Part shown: positions 5,681 to 7,035 of the stretch, one piece after another
How the letters are laid out: the number at the start of each line of letters is the position of its first letter
Position numbering within the stretch: the first letter of the stretch is position 1
Source of the DNA: GCA-2716945 sp964342835
Lineage (GTDB): Bacteria; Pseudomonadota; Gammaproteobacteria; GCA-002705445; GCA-002716945
Direction of reading: 5' to 3'
Assembly: GCA_964342835.1 (NCBI GenBank)
Contig: CAYFGJ010000057.1
Span: forward strand, 1 to 7,035
DNA: 7,035 bases
Translations under genes and position numbers: made by a program
The notes under the pieces: generated by a model
Told to the model about the DNA's origin: nothing
Seen by the model: only the letters and a program-made list of their open reading frames with translations
Databases searched by the model: none

Positions 5681-7035
5681 TTAGTATTAACCCAAGTTGC
5701 TAAGATATATAAATTCATAATATTCTCATTATTTTCTTTTTTATAATTATCTAAAATAATATTTATTTGATCATAGTTAATAAATTCATCAAGTATATGT
5801 TTTGCACTTAATATGGTTTTTTTTATCTTATTGAGATTTTGATGATTGTCTATCACTCCTTTTAATGGATGATTAAATCCCATTTTATTTCTTTGAGTAA
5901 TTTCTTTTAAATTATTCTTTTTTGCTAAATTCCTAAGCAATGATTTGGAATTTTTATAACTATTACTTAAATAAACACTATCATCTAAAGAAATTAGATA
6001 CTCTACTAATTTATGGTCCAAATATGGTACTCTTCCTTCTATTGATGTGGCCATTGTAGTTTTATCAAGTATACTTAATCCATTATCTACTAAATATGTT
6101 TTCAAATCTCTAATCATTAATTTTTTTAAATTAGAAATATTTTTATTATTATCATTATTAAAATAATTTGATAGTTGTTTTTCTAAAGTATAAAAATTAC
6201 AATTTTTTGTTAATATTTTATAGCTTTCTAAATTAATTCCAGAAAATGTAATGGCATAACCAATAAATTTATATTTCAATTGTAATAGTTTGTGAAAACT
6301 TAATAATTTAATTTTAGATAAATAGTTTAGTAAGTCCTCACTGATTGATGAACACGAACCTTTTAAAAAATCAGGAAACTGATTATAATGTCTTTTATAG
6401 CCGCCTAATATTTCATCAGCTCCATTTCCAGCTAATAGAACTTTCAAATTATCGTCTTTAGCTTGTTTTGATAATATATATGAAGGAACCATGGCTGAAT
6501 CGTATACCGGCTCATCAATGTATTCCATTAATTCATCTATAATAGATAAAAAATTATTGCTGTTAATTTTATAATTATGATGTTTTATATCTAGTTTATT
6601 GGCAACTATTTTTGCAAATATAGAATCATCATGTTTTTTATTATCAAAATCAGCAGTGTATGAATTAAAATTATTGTGATTAAGAGATTTATATTTTTTA
6701 GTTATTACTGAACTATCTAGTCCGCCACTTAAAAATGTGCCTACAGGTTGATCAGATACTGAGTGTTTTAATACAGATGAATTAAGTAAATTTTCAAATT
6801 TATTATTAACATCTGTATCTTTTTTAATATCAATATATTCATTTATATCCCAATATTTTTGTATTTCTATTTTCTTGTTTTTTATAAAAATTTCATGACC
6901 AGGTAATAATTTATAAATATTATTATATATTGATAAAGGTGATGGTACATATGATAGTAATAGATATAATTGTATAGAAGTATTATTTATTTTAGCTTTA
7001 ATTTTTTTAGATTCAATGATTGAATCTATAGTAGA
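5668..7035 (-). CDS. asnB: Asparagine-synthase-type glutamine amidotransferase, 5' end cut at the window edge
   Basis: 455 C-terminal residues, open in one frame to the right edge without a stop; the N-terminal glutaminase domain (with its catalytic Cys2) lies mostly outside. Family role: ammonia from glutamine is channelled to an ATP-activated carboxylate, forming an amide. Seen, numbered in the visible fragment: LPGHEIF 44-50 and the K-YWD linker 60-63 between the two domains, PVGTFLSGGLDSS 97-109 with the PP-loop that binds ATP, DEPVYDSA, GNGADEILGGYKRH, LDKTTMATSIEGRVPYLDH, and a KMGFNHP segment near the end. These are the full set of synthase-domain markers. An ATG at 6528 is internal to the gene and not its start. 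Copies of AsnB in polysaccharide loci, such as WbpS in Pseudomonas O-antigen clusters, amidate uronic acids. Given this operon, amidation of a sugar acid is more likely than asparagine supply (inference). It overlaps the glycosyltransferase gene by 13 bases. Confidence 0.93.
   Translation of the reverse strand, partial: STIDSIIESKKIKAKINNTSIQLYLLLSYVPSPLSIYNNIYKLLPGHEIFIKNKKIEIQKYWDINEYIDIKKDTDVNNKFENLLNSSVLKHSVSDQPVGTFLSGGLDSSVITKKYKSLNHNNFNSYTADFDNKKHDDSIFAKIVANKLDIKHHNYKINSNNFLSIIDELMEYIDEPVYDSAMVPSYILSKQAKDDNLKVLLAGNGADEILGGYKRHYNQFPDFLKGSCSSISEDLLNYLSKIKLLSFHKLLQLKYKFIGYAITFSGINLESYKILTKNCNFYTLEKQLSNYFNNDNNKNISNLKKLMIRDLKTYLVDNGLSILDKTTMATSIEGRVPYLDHKLVEYLISLDDSVYLSNSYKNSKSLLRNLAKKNNLKEITQRNKMGFNHPLKGVIDNHQNLNKIKKTILSAKHILDEFINYDQINIILDNYKKENNENIMNLYILATWVNTKCYQ

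Noticed and set aside
5668..6528. A 286-residue gene starting at the ATG at 6528
   Set aside because: The same frame continues upstream to the window edge and encodes the SGGLDSS ATP-binding motif, so this ATG is internal to a larger amidotransferase gene.
1..7035. CRISPR arrays, tRNA or rRNA genes, insertion sequences, attachment sites
   Set aside because: I saw no regularly spaced repeats, RNA gene features, transposase motifs or terminal inverted repeats; the window is filled by the seven coding regions.

Overview
This is a very AT-rich window (about a quarter G+C by eye) and is coding from end to end. It holds seven genes, all on the minus strand, so transcription runs right to left. TGA is used as a stop codon, so the standard bacterial code fits. 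Low G+C, tight overlaps and the gene content suggest a surface-polysaccharide (O-antigen, capsule or flagellin glycan) island of a low-GC Gram-negative bacterium. A streamlined marine alphaproteobacterium or a campylobacterote are possible hosts, but the sequence does not settle this.

In order of transcription the genes are: (1) an asparagine-synthase-type amidotransferase, cut at its 5' end by the window edge (5668-7035); (2) a family-2 glycosyltransferase (4868-5680); (3) a sugar-1-phosphate nucleotidyltransferase of the HddC type (4180-4914); (4) a CBS-pair plus GHMP sugar kinase fusion of the HddA type (2829-4196); (5) a NeuB-type nonulosonate synthase with SAF domain fused to a C-terminal xylose-isomerase-like TIM barrel (946-2832); (6) a short-chain dehydrogenase/reductase (193-924); (7) a CMP-nonulosonate cytidylyltransferase (NeuA/LegF/PseF type), cut at its 3' end by the window edge (1-189).

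Genes overlap or lie at most 21 bases apart, so there is no room for internal promoters or terminators and the window is probably part of one longer operon. The start codons of genes 3, 4 and 5 needed individual decisions. Gene 5 most likely starts at an ATG that overlaps the stop of gene 4 as ATGA. Gene 3 may start at a non-standard ATT.

Read as a pathway, genes 5-7 make and activate a sialic-acid-like nine-carbon (or related) sugar acid: synthesis by PEP condensation, a redox step, then CMP activation. Genes 3-4 look like an anomeric kinase and nucleotidyltransferase pair making an NDP-sugar. Gene 2 transfers a sugar and gene 1 probably amidates a sugar carboxyl group. No NeuC/LegG-type UDP- or GDP-sugar hydrolysing epimerase, dehydratase or aminotransferase is present in the window. 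This makes the isomerase-like domain fused to the synthase the most interesting element.
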